Positions 23,651-33,993 of a stretch of DNA of 64,000 nt are shown in pieces. The number at the start of each line of letters is the position of its first letter. Position 1 is the stretch's first letter. Made by a program: the position numbers and the translations under genes. Location: contig JANUWI010000003.1 of assembly GCA_025504975.1 (NCBI GenBank), positions 2,790,001 to 2,854,000 of the forward strand, read 5' to 3'. The notes beneath the pieces were generated by a model. The model ran no database searches. It was not told the DNA's origin and worked only from the letters and a program-made list of their open reading frames with translations. The DNA is from Plenodomus lindquistii (lineage: Eukaryota; Ascomycota; Dothideomycetes; Pleosporales; Leptosphaeriaceae).

Positions 23651-24571
23651 ATGGAGAGCAGCTGCTGGGATGTTGATGCTGGCCGGTCCAGAGACGAACA
23701 GGCAGCTTTCTGCCAGTACGGGTATGTCGATGATAGACTCTCCATGGGGCATCATTGGCCCCTAGAATCTGATTTCGAAGCATCACATCAAACCCCAAGC
23801 ACCCAGTCGACTTCATCTACACTCGATCCGCTTTCCCTTTATACAGTTGACGAGCTGTATCCATCATTTGACAGTTGGAGTATGTACACGGAGGTGCAGG
23901 CAGTGGACGCAACAGGAGATCGCTTCGATGACGGTATAGCGGCTCCACGATACGAGAGTTCGGAGACGTCAGAGGGGATCAGGTCCTTAGAGTACTGTCT
24001 GCTGTTTGAGAGCAAGCAGAACGAACAACAGCTGTAGGTACAATTCTCCATAGCAGTGCTACCCTTTACTGATAGGATCAGACTGCTGTCACCGGTCGAG
24101 AATCAGTCACACGCGTCTTATGCCAACGATGGAGGGTTGACGCATTTCAGCCAGTCTGCATCGCCGCCTGGCCAAAGGTGTGTGCGCTCAACTCTAACAT
24201 TCGGCAGGACAAAGAGCTGACACTGCCGTAGTTATGGGCCGGCATATGCGAATGCGTCTGCATCGCCGAGTGTGCATTCCTTCTCTTCAGAGCTTATTGA
24301 GATGCCGCATCCTGGACCGGCAACAGCAGAATACGAGGTTCAATGTCCATATGGCTGCGGGATCACATTGAAAGGTGCACATGCCAATGGCAATCTGACA
24401 CGCCACCAGAAGTCTCGAGCTTGTCCAGGCTCCCGTCGAGCAACGACCACATACCGTTGCATGGTAGACGGTTGCACGCGAGTGTATACCAGATCTGATG
24501 GCTTGCAGGTGCACATGCGCAGACGTCACGGAGCGCCCCTGGTGAATCATCGCGTGAAGAGATCGTGGTGA
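23651..24571 (+). CDS. C2H2 zinc-finger protein, probable transcription factor
   Basis: Three exons: 23651-24033, 24076-24177 and 24232-24571, with introns of 42 and 54 nt; 274 aa. The splices keep one frame across three otherwise separate open frames. The N-terminal 200 residues are acidic and rich in Ser, Thr, Tyr and Gln without a domain, as in activation regions. Near the C-terminus are two zinc-finger-like units. The first is non-canonical (CPYGCGITLKGAHANGNLTR with a following His). The second is classical: YRCMVDGCTRVYTRSDGLQV followed by HMRRRH, giving C-x4-C and H-x4-H. The short basic tail could aid nuclear entry. Two fingers suggest a short DNA site. It sits alone in a gene-poor block, and a 22-bp minisatellite begins about 70 bp after its stop. 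Confidence 0.8.
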
Positions 24572-24638
24572 GGTCGCGTGCGGTACGGTGGATGGCGGGT
24601 GGTGGACGAGATGGCCGTGGAGGGAGACGAGTTGTCGA

Positions 24639-24770
24639 TGAAGCGAGACGGCGATGGTGATGGAGAGAGACGGCGATGGTGATGGAGAGAGACGGCAATG
24701 GTGATGGAGAGAGACGGCAATGGTGATGGAGAGAGACGGCAATGGCGATGGAGAGAGACGGCAATGGCGG
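24639..24770. repeat. 22-bp minisatellite, six units
   Basis: Six head-to-tail copies of a 22-bp unit, TGGAGAGAGACGGCAATGGT plus GA, start at 24639, 24661, 24683, 24705, 24727 and 24749. Units differ at one to three positions (ACGGCGATGG versus ACGGCAATGG; GGTGA versus GGCGA). As 22 is not a multiple of three, the long minus-strand frames over it (Ser/His/Pro-rich) are artefacts. Confidence 0.9.
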
Positions 24771-25565
24771 CGGTGATGGTGCAGCGTAGGTGGAGGAGGC
24801 CGACGACCACCACTCCCTTGCCCACCATCGTCGCATTCTCTCGAAGCGTTGGCCGTGTCTGTAAGTGACTCTAGGCAGACGGCGTCCGTCTGATAAGACT
24901 CGAGCAGTGATTGTGACTGAGGCCAGTCGGCTGTCCGGCGGAGGAAGGGGCCGACGCGACTACCTCCGACATGGTTGCCTGTAAAGAGAGCGTCGTGGTC
25001 GCCGCTAGAGTGCAAAAAGCAGACTGCGAACCTCTGTGATGACGGCTTGCAAGAGATGGACTCTGTTCAGAGAACCAAGGACGTCGGCATGGGGCCGCTC
25101 CTGCAGTGGACCTGCCGTAGCCCACGCGCACAGCACACAGCACCCGAGACCATCGGGCGGGCCGACAACTCCACTTGCAGCTGCAATATATCATCGAAAA
25201 ACGCGTGGGACATGCACACCGCACCTCCATTGTGCGTACTGACGCTTCGTCACTGTGGAATCAGCAGCCATTACGCATTCAGAGCATCGGCCGTGGGGTC
25301 CAACGTGCAGCCACATGCAGCCCGATTGCATGTCTGCAAAGCCACGACATGAGAGAGCTCTTTTCCATCACCCCTCGACCCCATATGCCGAGTCTGAAAT
25401 ATCACTACAGCCATGTATACATATGTTTCTTTCCCTTGCTTCTTGCAGTAGTGCAGAGACTCGATGGAGCGAACTATTACACACGGTGCTGCGAGGGGAT
25501 AGGCATCGTCTCCAAGAGATTGGGGCGGACTAGGAAGATATAATGTGGACCCTGCGGGTACTTGG

Positions 25566-25734
25566 TACGAAGGAGGTCGTATTTCTGAAGTCACCTGATT
25601 CTAGAATACAATTCAGTATCTACAGCTACTGCAGTATGTTGGTAGCTGTACAAGGGCGTTCAAACCTGGGGTGTAGACTTTACAGATGATTTAAGATTTA
25701 CCTTTAGAATCAAATACGGGCGGGCTCCTTCGTA
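25566..25734. mobile_element. MITE-like element (169 bp) with CGAAGGAG termini and TA ends
   Basis: The left end reads TACGAAGGAGGTCGTATTT and the right end, on the opposite strand, TACGAAGGAGCCCGCCCGTA. Both sides end in TA, matching a TA target-site duplication as made by Tc1/mariner-type transposases. The same terminal sequence bounds elements at 40237, 46044 and 46369. There is no coding capacity for a transposase. The internal part does not clearly match the other copies, so it may be a different subfamily sharing termini. Confidence 0.5.
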
Positions 25735-25882
25735 CTTGTCAACGACCAGATTTGCTAAAGAGCAATCGTAAGAGAAATCACCATCGATTTTAAAACTGCA
25801 GTGACCAATCGAATGGGCACAAATATTACACTTTCTCGGCATGGGGTCCACATGAGAGACTAAAAGCTGCTTATAATGTACT

Positions 25883-26149
25883 TCATGATTTATCGTTATG
25901 GTTGTTGTCCTCCAGGGCTTTTGAGTTTAGTACACATGATATCTTTAACGGTAAAGCGCTCTTGTTCACCATGTACCTTCTCAAGAAAGAATAGGACATC
26001 AAGAGGAGCTCCATCATCCTCGAATAGTCAAGTCGCAACCAGCTATGACATTGTTTCTGAGCATGTGCTCTACAACACTTCCAAACGTCCATGAGATTGG
26101 ACAGTGTCACCAACAACCATATAGCCACATGAAAAATTGCAAGCGTCAT
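25883..26149 (-). pseudogene. Frameshifted coding remnant, unknown
   Basis: On the minus strand, protein-like text continues only if the frame is changed twice: a segment around VVGDTVQSHGRLEVL, then VEHMLRNNVIAGCDLTIR, then DDGAPLDVLFFLEKVHGEQE and ERFTVKDIMC. Each is open for only 15-35 codons. This suggests an old coding sequence broken by two single-base indels or stops. No family is recognised, and the shortness of each piece leaves chance as an alternative. It lies next to the MITE-like element. Confidence 0.25.
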
Positions 26150-26511
26150 TATCTAACACCACATGTCAAGGTGGAGTCTTGATGTGATTTATTCATGTAA
26201 TCTCTTCACACTAATAGCGAAAGTTTATGTACCCATGACAAGGCCCTGTCTAATGGTGGATGTGATGTATATACGTTAAACATTACGCCCATTGGACTCC
26301 CAGATCGGAACTGAAAAGAACAAGAACAAAAATCAAGATGTGCGAATCGCGCAATGGTGGTATAGCGTAGATGACCAGATATAAAAAAGACGCCAGATGA
26401 CGAGTGTGAAAGGAAAGGGAATTCAAGGTTAGGAGACCTTGAAACAGATTTGGTAACAATGGTTACGATGCTTCAACAGCTAGACTGAAACGATTGAAAA
26501 AACTTTGGGTT

Positions 26512-28539
26512 TCATAGGCTCGTGACTCGCGCACCGGGGCCTGTGGTTCTTTGTGGCCGGAGGTTGATGACGGATTCGAGCTCTCGTAGCATATTGGTGT
26601 TTGATTCGCGTTGTTCGCGTAGGGAGGCCTGGCGGACGCGGTCGTCTTGAATCTTCTGCATTCGCTCTTCTCGGGACATGGTTACTCGGGTTTTGGGGAT
26701 GGCGATGGCTTCGAAGACTTCGTCGTCGGAGTTACTGCCTTGATCGCTGGGTGGGGCGCTCTGCTGAGGACTCAATGAATCCCCGTTCAACGCGCGGAGT
26801 GCATCGGATGGACTGCCTTCATCAACGGCGGTCAGACCCCCTAGACTTGGGACCGGAGAACGCAGGCCATTTGAGGAGGCCAAGGAGATGCGACGTTCCC
26901 GCCTGTCAATGTTGAGTGCAAGTGCATTCTTGCCAGCTTCCCAAGCCTGCATCAAACTCTTCAAGTCTGCCCCAATCGAGTCGTATTGTGTCATGAGGTG
27001 ATGCCCAAGATCTGTGACATCTTCCGTATCTTCTAAACTGCGGTTCGTCTCTTCTCTCAGCACTTGCATCTTTGCTTGCAGTCCTCGAATGCCTTGCGAC
27101 AATCCAGATAATTTGCGGACCGAGTTGCGTATCTTTTCCCGCCCTGGTGTCGGCGCTACTTTGTTTGGTGAAGGTAGGACGAACTGCTCTTCCTCGGCCA
27201 GCACGCGATTAAATCGTTCACTCCATTGGCCGATTGGTCGAGCTAAGCTCAGCATCGACTCTACAACACTTGACCACCGCGTGAAGTCAGGCTTCCCACC
27301 GTCTGCTTCAAGGGCCAGAAGTGAGCAGAGGTAGACTCTGCGCAGGGTCGACAGGCGATACTGCAAAGTCCGTAATGCTTTAAGGGTTTCTGCATCTTCA
27401 AATTCAGATGGGGAGTATCCCAGAGCCGCTTCTTGCAGATCAGGGTTGCTGATTTCGTAGACATCGAGATACTTTTCGAGATCGTCTTCTTGGATGAGTT
27501 GTTTTACAACAGCACACTGTTCAGCGAGAGTGGGTATGACCTCAGAGAAGGCAGCTTGGAGATTACGTCGCAGCCGCTGACAGCGCCTGGATTGGCCTCT
27601 CTCTTCCATGCGTGAGATGGGGGGCAAGGGGCTACTGCTATATCTCACATTAGTGGGAAGATGAAAGGCGTTGGGGGCGGACATACAGTCGGTAGCCCCG
27701 TGACACCAGTTCCACCTCTTGAATTAGCGCAAGGGCTGAAGATGTCGAAGCCTCGAATGCTTGAAGGTTGGTTACGAGTGCGGATGCACCTTCGACTGCC
27801 TCTTGGCGCAGATATTGCAGCCACTGCCGCCGCATGTACGTGTACACGGCTGTGGCAACAGCAGCGAATGCCACCAACACCAGCGTGGCTCTTCCCTTGC
27901 TAAAGCTGGGCTGACGGCGCGACCAGTGGACTAGCCATACTAGCATGAAGGCCGTAGATCCAGTGAGAGCTGCGCCCGTGGGAGATATCGATGCGACCTT
28001 GAACTCGTGCAAGCCAGGATGTCGGTTGGCTGCGAAGTTGGGGATAGCAGAGGCGCGCAGGCCGCCCTGTTCGCCGAGGAGCTGGGAGGCGACGATGAGA
28101 TAGCGAAAGTGCTCGAGGAAGCGCTCATTATCTGCACGCCCAAGCCGCGAGTTGACTGCCTTCTGCGTATTCCAGTTAGCGAATGCTACTACTACCACCA
28201 CCACCACCACCACAACAACAACAACAACAAGTTCCAGGGTACAGGGAATCGCACCGAGCAGGCGGTATGTATGCGCGCAATCGAGCCATGGCGCTCGTGG
28301 ATGCGCAGCGGCTGGGGCAGCTTGTCTCGGATGCGCGTCTGCAGGGTGGAGGGCCCTCGGGGCGCGAAGCTGGGGACGTCGGGCGAGTGCGAGTGGGTGG
28401 GTGACGACGGTCGGGAGGCTCCTTGGCCCTCGCCTGGCATGGTGTCAGTTGGACTCGCGCTCCACAGCACCACGGCGACGGGCGGCGTACCTTCTAGGAA
28501 CTCAGCCAGCGGCGAGTCGGCGAGTATCACGTTCTCCAT
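26512..28539 (-). CDS. Vezatin / Inp2-type myosin-binding membrane protein
   Basis: Three exons on the minus strand: 28539-28255, 28162-27687 and 27637-26512, with introns of 92 and 49 nt; 628 aa. The fungal vezatin family includes the yeast peroxisomal myosin receptor Inp2 and links membranes to myosin. The N-terminus MENVILADSPLAEFLEG is typical of filamentous-fungal members. Exon 2 has the conserved NERFLEHFRYLIVASQLL and two membrane segments (TGSTAFMLVWLVHW and RATLVLVAFAAVATAVYTYM). The second splice joins SRGYRL to SSPLPPISRMEERG, another family hallmark. The C-terminal 350 residues are largely helical with coiled-coil character and end in a basic stretch. The first intron contains a (GTT)n(GGT)n microsatellite, unusual so close to the acceptor. 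The peroxisomal role is inferred. Confidence 0.88.
28163..28254 (-). repeat. Trinucleotide microsatellite inside the first vezatin intron
   Basis: On the plus strand, (CTA)n, (CCA)n and (CAA)n runs lie at about 28185-28231, entirely inside the 92-nt intron. On the minus strand they read GTT/GGT/GTA, so the intron has no polypyrimidine tract but keeps a GCTAAC branch site and CAG acceptor. Frames through this run (poly-Val, poly-Trp, poly-Leu) are artefacts. Confidence 0.8.
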
Positions 28540-29920
28540 GCGGAACGGCTACCTCATGTTGCGCAGGCGAGTGGCTTGGTGGGAGGTGCGCGAAGGCGGG
28601 TCACAGGCACGGGTGAAGCTGACGGTGACGGTGGGAGACGGTGGGAGAGTGTGGGAGCCAGGCGTTGGTTTGTCGAGGTCACATGAAAGGAGAGCCCACG
28701 GCGGTTTGACGACGCATGGGAGATTGAGCAGGCGCACTGCGGAGCGGAGACGGACCCCTTGTGATTGGCGTCGGTATGGCGGACATTCACCCTTCTGGGG
28801 TTTACTATGTATGTCATTCGCCTGCGTGCTCCCCCTCAGCCTATCCCTGCCAACCGGTACGGGTACGCGCGCGTCACTTTCAGGTACAATCTACTGCAGC
28901 CACCAAACTGCTTGTCTGCAGCGAACCTCGCCTGCATTGCGCAGATTCCAGCAAGACGACAGTGTACATTCCAGAACGGCAGCTGACAGCAGGATGAAAC
29001 ACAGCCACCCATGTTTCGTCCATCACGAGTCAATTCGAGTCGGTGTGCGACTCCCTGAGGTCCCCGCAGCCCTGGCCATATACGACGACCGCTACTATAT
29101 GCGCCTGCTTCATGTTGCCTAGGCCTTCGAGCTGACTGCTGGGGATACAGACCAGTGGCGCCGCTTAACTTGCAAGCCACCTCGACCCTGCGCGGCACCA
29201 GGAGCTCCTGAACAAGCTTGGAATGCAACGAGGCGAGAGTGTAGATATACATACTATGTAGCTTGACTTGACTGTGCGCACGCTTTACGGCTACTGACAA
29301 TGCTGCCCAGGTGCTGTTGATGATACAGTACTGCATGTTTCCCGTGATTGAGCCACCCCCACCTCGTTCACCTCTTGAGAAGAGGGACACCGGTCCACGA
29401 GCTTGAGAACTATGACCGTTTCACACTACCACTGCATTGGACAGCCGCTCGTCCTTTCCATGGGTTTATTTTCCCAGTCCCGATTGCCTCAAGAATGCTT
29501 GTGATTACTATGTACCAATACTTCCTTGAGACCTCCGTGGTAGCCGGCAATCAATAGGGTTCACGGCAGACGGATGGTCAGGGCCGGATGCACGAGCCAT
29601 GCCGCTAGATTGCGGGCGGAGGACCGGGGTCAGCATTACGAACCGCTTCTCGACCAACGTCGCCATACTTACCACCACCATCCGTCGCGCTGTATCGCTA
29701 TCGACTGCACCAAATTCAAGAAGACCGGTAGACGGTCCCTGCGCTCGGAAAGCATTGCCCCCCACGTTCGGACCCTGCGAGACCCTCCTCCTCTTCCTCC
29801 TCCTCCTCCGTCATCGAACCATCCGCGAAAGGTCTATCAATTGAGTTCTGCAGCATTGAAGCCAGAGCCCAGTTCGGCGGTCCTTCGTTGTGGAAGTATA
29901 GATCATCGGCCGTCTTTGTC
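28540..29920. promoter_or_regulatory. Divergent promoter region, vezatin / EMC6
   Basis: This 1.4-kb interval separates divergent genes. A CCTCCTCCT-rich tract at about 29785-29810 lies 110-135 bp before the EMC6 start. Longer open frames on both strands look like chance. No other feature is seen. Confidence 0.4.
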
Positions 29921-30382
29921 ATGGCAGAGTCAGCTCTTATCGAGGAGCGGGAGCTCGCGATCCATCCCATTGTAGCTACCAGCGTCCAGCACAACACCCA
30001 GGTACGCCTTGTCCATATCCACGCTACCATCACCATCCCAAATTTCGCCCTGCACACATACAACATGTTGAACAATCTTGGCCGTCGCACGCTTGGACAC
30101 CTGCTAATACTCATCAAGGTCGTTTCAAACATCCGCAGTCTCACAGCCTCACTATTCGGCGTTGCAGCGGGAACACTAGGTCTCGAATCATACGCGGGCT
30201 TTATATTCTACATGCTCGCCTCGCTCTTCGTGTCGGTGTTGCTCTTCTCGCTGAAGACGAATGGCAAGCCAGGCGCATACTTCTACCGGCCACTAGGTGA
30301 CATGTGGTTGGGCGATGTTTTCGGAGGTCTCAGCGGATTTGTGCTTACTTGGACTCTTTTCTACGGACTGGTTCGGGCATGA
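29921..30382 (+). CDS. EMC6: ER membrane protein complex subunit 6
   Basis: Two exons, 29921-30001 and 30119-30382, 114 aa, close to the usual length. EMC6 is a core membrane subunit of the EMC, which inserts transmembrane segments into the ER. The conserved core is intact: NIRSLTASLFGVAAGTLGLE, then YAGFIFYMLASLFVSVLLF and a C-terminal hydrophobic stretch GFVLTWTLFYGLV, giving three membrane helices. The 117-nt intron (GTACGC donor, CTGCTAATAC branch, CATCAAG acceptor) is a multiple of three without a stop, so the unspliced frame is also open. Splicing is supported because it joins NTQ directly to VVSNIRSL, as in the family, and removes 39 residues with no counterpart. Confidence 0.93.
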   Translation: MAESALIEERELAIHPIVATSVQHNTQVRLVHIHATITIPNFALHTYNMLNNLGRRTLGHLLILIKVVSNIRSLTASLFGVAAGTLGLESYAGFIFYMLASLFVSVLLFSLKTNGKPGAYFYRPLGDMWLGDVFGGLSGFVLTWTLFYGLVRA

Positions 30383-30969
30383 GGAAGGCAGGTGAACACA
30401 AATAATATACTCGTGGAGAGAGGCACGCCCTGATAGGCGAATGAGAGGGAACAAGACACTGTCCGCGGAATTGAAGTCCTCGAGGACTGGACTTTGCACG
30501 TTAGCCGGCGCAGAGAAACCATGCAGCTTTTTTTCTGCGAGAGGTATAAGCTCCAGAGCGATCCCAGGGGAATTCTCGTAGGAGATGAGGTATCCTGATG
30601 GTCCCTAGGACTGTTAAGCTGGTATCCCTCAACGTGGGCGCCAGGCTCCACCCTTCGATTGCATGCACGCTGCTATATCGAGATACCCAGTGCAACGTAG
30701 AGCAGCGTGAATTTACAGAGGTACCACAAATGAACCTGTGCATGCATAGCGCCTGTCAAAACCCTGTCAATGAATGTGTCGTGTCTGTGGCGTCCAGAGT
30801 GGCCCCTGCTTGCCCATTAAGCCATCGATCTTAGCGCGTGGTCGACGCGTTTGTCCACTTTCGCGTTCCCCCTCCATCAATTGTTCACAAACGCACCGCC
30901 TTGCACCCACTCTCTGTATACCCACTTGCAGCGTTTCCAGTTCTCACAGAAATAAACAATACCACAAAT
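30383..30969. promoter_or_regulatory. Intergenic and PCNA promoter
   Basis: The interval holds the EMC6 3' end and the PCNA promoter. An ACGCGT box at 30845-30850 is the only clear element, listed separately. Nothing else is recognised. Confidence 0.5.
30845..30850. promoter_or_regulatory. MluI cell-cycle box (ACGCGT) upstream of PCNA
   Basis: A perfect palindromic ACGCGT lies 120 bp upstream of the PCNA initiation codon. In yeasts this MCB is bound by MBF and drives G1/S transcription of replication genes, PCNA included. A TTTCGCG sequence follows about 10 bp later. Function here is inferred from position and the target gene. Confidence 0.6.
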
Positions 30970-31952
30970 AGTAAGGAGTCGACTTGCAATTTGCAGGTGC
31001 TAGACGACTGACATTTTGCAGTGCTCGAGGCACGCCTAGACCAAGCTCAGCTCCTCAAAAAGGTACCCCGGCATACAAGAATGCTCCCACAACTTTTCTG
31101 ATCGTTCGCTAGGTTGTCGATGCAATCAAGGATCTCGTCCAGGACTGCAACTTCGACTGCAATGACTCAGGCATTGCGCTCCAGGCCATGGACAACTCCC
31201 ACGTCGCTCTCGTCTCCATGCTGCTACGGTCCGAAGCTTTCGCGCCCTTCCGCTGCGACCGCAACATCGCCCTCGGCATCAACCTCGGCTCGCTCACAAA
31301 GGTGCTTCGTGCGGCGCAGAATGAGGACATGCTCACCATCAAGGCTGAGGATGCGCCTGATGTCGTCAACCTAGTATTCGAGAACAAGACGAGCGACAGA
31401 ATCAGCGAGTACGATATCAAATTGATGGACATCGATCAAGAACACTTGGGTATTCCAGAGACCGAGTACGCTGCTACCATAACCATGCCAGCACCAGAGT
31501 TCCAGCGCATTTGCAGAGATCTGAGCGCGCTGTCTGAGTCTGGTAAGTTGAAATCATTGGCACTGGGATGCAATTCTACGGTTGCTAACAAGGCATAGTC
31601 TCCATCGAATGCTCAAAGGATGGCGTCAAGTTTGCCTGCCAGGGTGACATTGGTTCTGGTTCCGTTCAGCTTAGGCAGAACAGCAGCATAGACAAGCCAA
31701 GCGAGGCTGTCGAGATTGACTTGACTGAGCCCGTCGCTTTGACCTTCTCCCTGAAATATCTGACCAACTTCTGCAAAGCTAGTGGCTTGTCAGAAACCGT
31801 CAAGCTGTGCTTGTCCAGCGAGGTGCCGCTCCTTGTCGAATATGGTCTTACAAGCAACAGCTACCTGAGATTCTATCTCGCGCCCAAGGTAAGATAAACT
31901 CAATGTTTTCAGACGCAAATGCTGACGAATGTAGATTGGTGACGAAGAATGA
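30970..31952 (+). CDS. POL30: Proliferating cell nuclear antigen (sliding clamp)
   Basis: Five exons: 30970, 31022-31062, 31113-31542, 31599-31888 and 31935-31952; introns 51, 50, 56 and 46 nt; 259 aa, the usual length. PCNA forms a trimeric ring that tethers DNA polymerases and repair factors. The sequence is highly conserved: MLEARLDQAQLLKKVVDAIK, LQAMDNSHVALVSMLL, CDRNIALGINLGSL, and the C-terminal LRFYLAPKIGDEE. The initiation codon is split: only the A lies in exon 1 and TG in exon 2, because a GTAAGG donor directly follows A30970 and the TTTTGCAG acceptor precedes TG. No unsplit ATG fits. The upstream MCB suggests S-phase expression. Confidence 0.97.
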
Positions 31953-32268
31953 TGGAACTTCGATCCTGCGGAACGCACAATATGTCAAATAATCAGGTGG
32001 AGGAATGTGAGGATTTGGTGGCGCAGTGTCGTTGGTATACATACAATGCAGCCTGTAGTCAAAAGGTTTCGGCGCGTCGATTTAGCAAGAACGCGACCCG
32101 CAGCTGCTCCGCGCCCTCGGCCCAAAAGAATAATACAAGCCCCACCACCACCACCGTTTTCACGTCATCGCGCAGAACTCCAGATAAGATCAACAACAAT
32201 ACTCAGTGACACTTCACCGCATTCCTTTCATTTGAAGCTCCGAACATAGCGTGTTTGCCTCGACAATT

Positions 32269-33803
32269 ATGACCTCTGACCCGCTCGTACCAGATACGCG
32301 TGTACTCGCCATTGCCAGCCATGTAAGACTCATCGGTGCATACCAAAGCGAATGCAACTAACACCAGGATACAGGTTGTTCACGGGTGAGTGCGGCCAAG
32401 CACTGAACGACTCTGGCTAATGCTCGTGGAGCTATGTCGGCAACAAGATGGCTACATTTGTGATGCAGTCGCTGGGCTGCGATGTTTCTGCAATCAATAC
32501 TGTACACTATAGTAAACTTTCCCTAATTAGAGTGCTGATTTCGCAACGAAGCATATTGACATCATTCAGGCAATCACACTGCGTATAAGCAAGTCAAGGG
32601 TACCAAGACGTCAGCAGGCGAAATACTTGACCTGTACGAAGGCTTGCGACAGTCGAATCTTGCCAACTTTGATGTACTGTTAACGGGATATATGCCTAGC
32701 GCTGAAGCAGTCCAAGCCATTGGAAAGATAGGAAGAGATATCAAGTTCAATGCTGGTACCAAGCCAGGAAGCTTCTTCTGGGGTTGGTCAAGGGAATTCT
32801 CCATGTGGCATGCAGCTAACTTGCGGCAGTCCTCGATCCAGTCATGGGTGACAATGGCAAGCTATACATTCCCGAGGACGAAGTCCCTGAGTACAAGTCG
32901 CTACTGCGTGAAGCCGACCTTATCCTGCCGAATCAGTTCGAAGCTGAGTGAGTCTAGTGCCATGGAGGTTTCGGAAAGGCAATTGCTAAAGTCCAGTGCA
33001 GGCTACTATCTGATACCCCAATCACCGACCTCAAATCGCTCGCTGCTGCTATCGAGGTCCTACACAAAACCTACCAAGTCCCACACGTCATCATCACCTC
33101 CCTCCGCCTCACACGCGACAACCACACAGTCTCCTCCCGCGCACCCACACGGTCAACCTCAAAAGCAGGAACAGGCACCCACACACCCTCTGGATCGCAG
33201 CCCCTCGACGCAGCGACCTCCCACCCCTCAACATGGGCGACAACAGACACACCTTCAAACCCACGAGCCACACCTGAAGACGAAGAAGAAGAAGAAGAAA
33301 ACATTGAGAACCTCACCATCATCGGCTCAACCGCAACCTCAGACTACAAACCCCGCCTCTTCCGCATCGACACCCCCCAGCTCCCCCTCTTCTTCTCAGG
33401 CACAGGCGACATGTTTGCCGCTCTCACCGTGCCCCGCCTCATCGAAGCCGTGCGCGCCGCATCCACGCCCGACCACAATCTCCACACCAAGCCTAGCTGG
33501 CGCTCACCAGATGATGTAGTAGCGGAGGAGTTACCGCTAGCTAAGGCGTGTCAGAAGGTCCTCGCGTCGATGCAGGCGGTGTTGAACAAGACGGCGGATT
33601 CGTGCCATGAGAAGATGGAAGCGTATGATACGAGGATGAGGAAGGTGGGGAGTGGATCAGGAGAGAGGGATGATGGGGATGAAGAGGCGAAGAAGGAGAG
33701 GCATTTGGCGCTAATGCAGGCTAGTGAGGTGCAGGTTGTCCGGCACGTTGGGGATTTGCTTGAGCCGAGGGATATGGAGAGGTTTAGGCCGCGGGGGATA
33801 TAA
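32269..33803 (+). CDS. BUD16: Pyridoxal kinase
   Basis: Six exons: 32269-32322, 32375-32385, 32432-32511, 32570-32782, 32830-32947 and 33002-33803; 425 aa. The enzyme phosphorylates pyridoxal and related vitamers with ATP in the vitamin B6 salvage pathway. The family sequence is rebuilt by the splices: SHVVHGYVGNKMATF, NFDVLLTGYMPSAE, VLDPVMGDNGKLYIPEDEV, LILPNQFEAELL, and the catalytic FFSGTGDMFAALTV. Exon 2 is only 11 nt and encodes most of VVHG. The fourth intron has a less common GTTGGT donor. Between about residues 250 and 310 is a Ser/Thr/Pro-rich insert ending in a Glu run (EDEEEEEEN), longer than in yeast or animal enzymes. It is likely cytosolic. Confidence 0.93.
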
Positions 33804-33993
33804 TGTCTTGGAGTGGATGGGAAGGTAGTACAGAGTAGATAGTCGCATAGACTGCACACATGCGGTGTGATGACATAGAATATACAATTGATGTCCATCT
33901 TTCATGAAAGCGTGCAAGTGCGTTGTATTCACTATCATATCCGCTCTTAGTGCGAGATAGCCAATGCCTTCAAGCCAGCCGTATCGTTGCCGC

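Larger units (their letters stand above)
24771..26511. other. Gene-poor, partly AT-rich region
   Basis: From about 24771 to 25560 there is nothing recognisable. From 25560 to 26450 the sequence becomes AT-rich and contains the MITE-like element at 25566-25734 and a minus-strand broken frame at about 25880-26150. The 3' end of the vezatin gene lies just beyond. Confidence 0.4.

Noticed and set aside
24287..25015. 242-codon minus-strand frame with repeated Ser/Leu/Ile/His text
   Set aside because: It runs through the 22-bp minisatellite and antisense to the zinc-finger exon; the repeat is open in several frames at once.
28192..28254. Poly-Trp/poly-Leu extension of the first vezatin exon
   Set aside because: It is translation through the intronic microsatellite; splicing at 28254 gives the conserved continuation.
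28836..29390. 184-codon minus-strand frame upstream of vezatin
   Set aside because: No homology cue, mixed composition, and it lies in the divergent promoter region.
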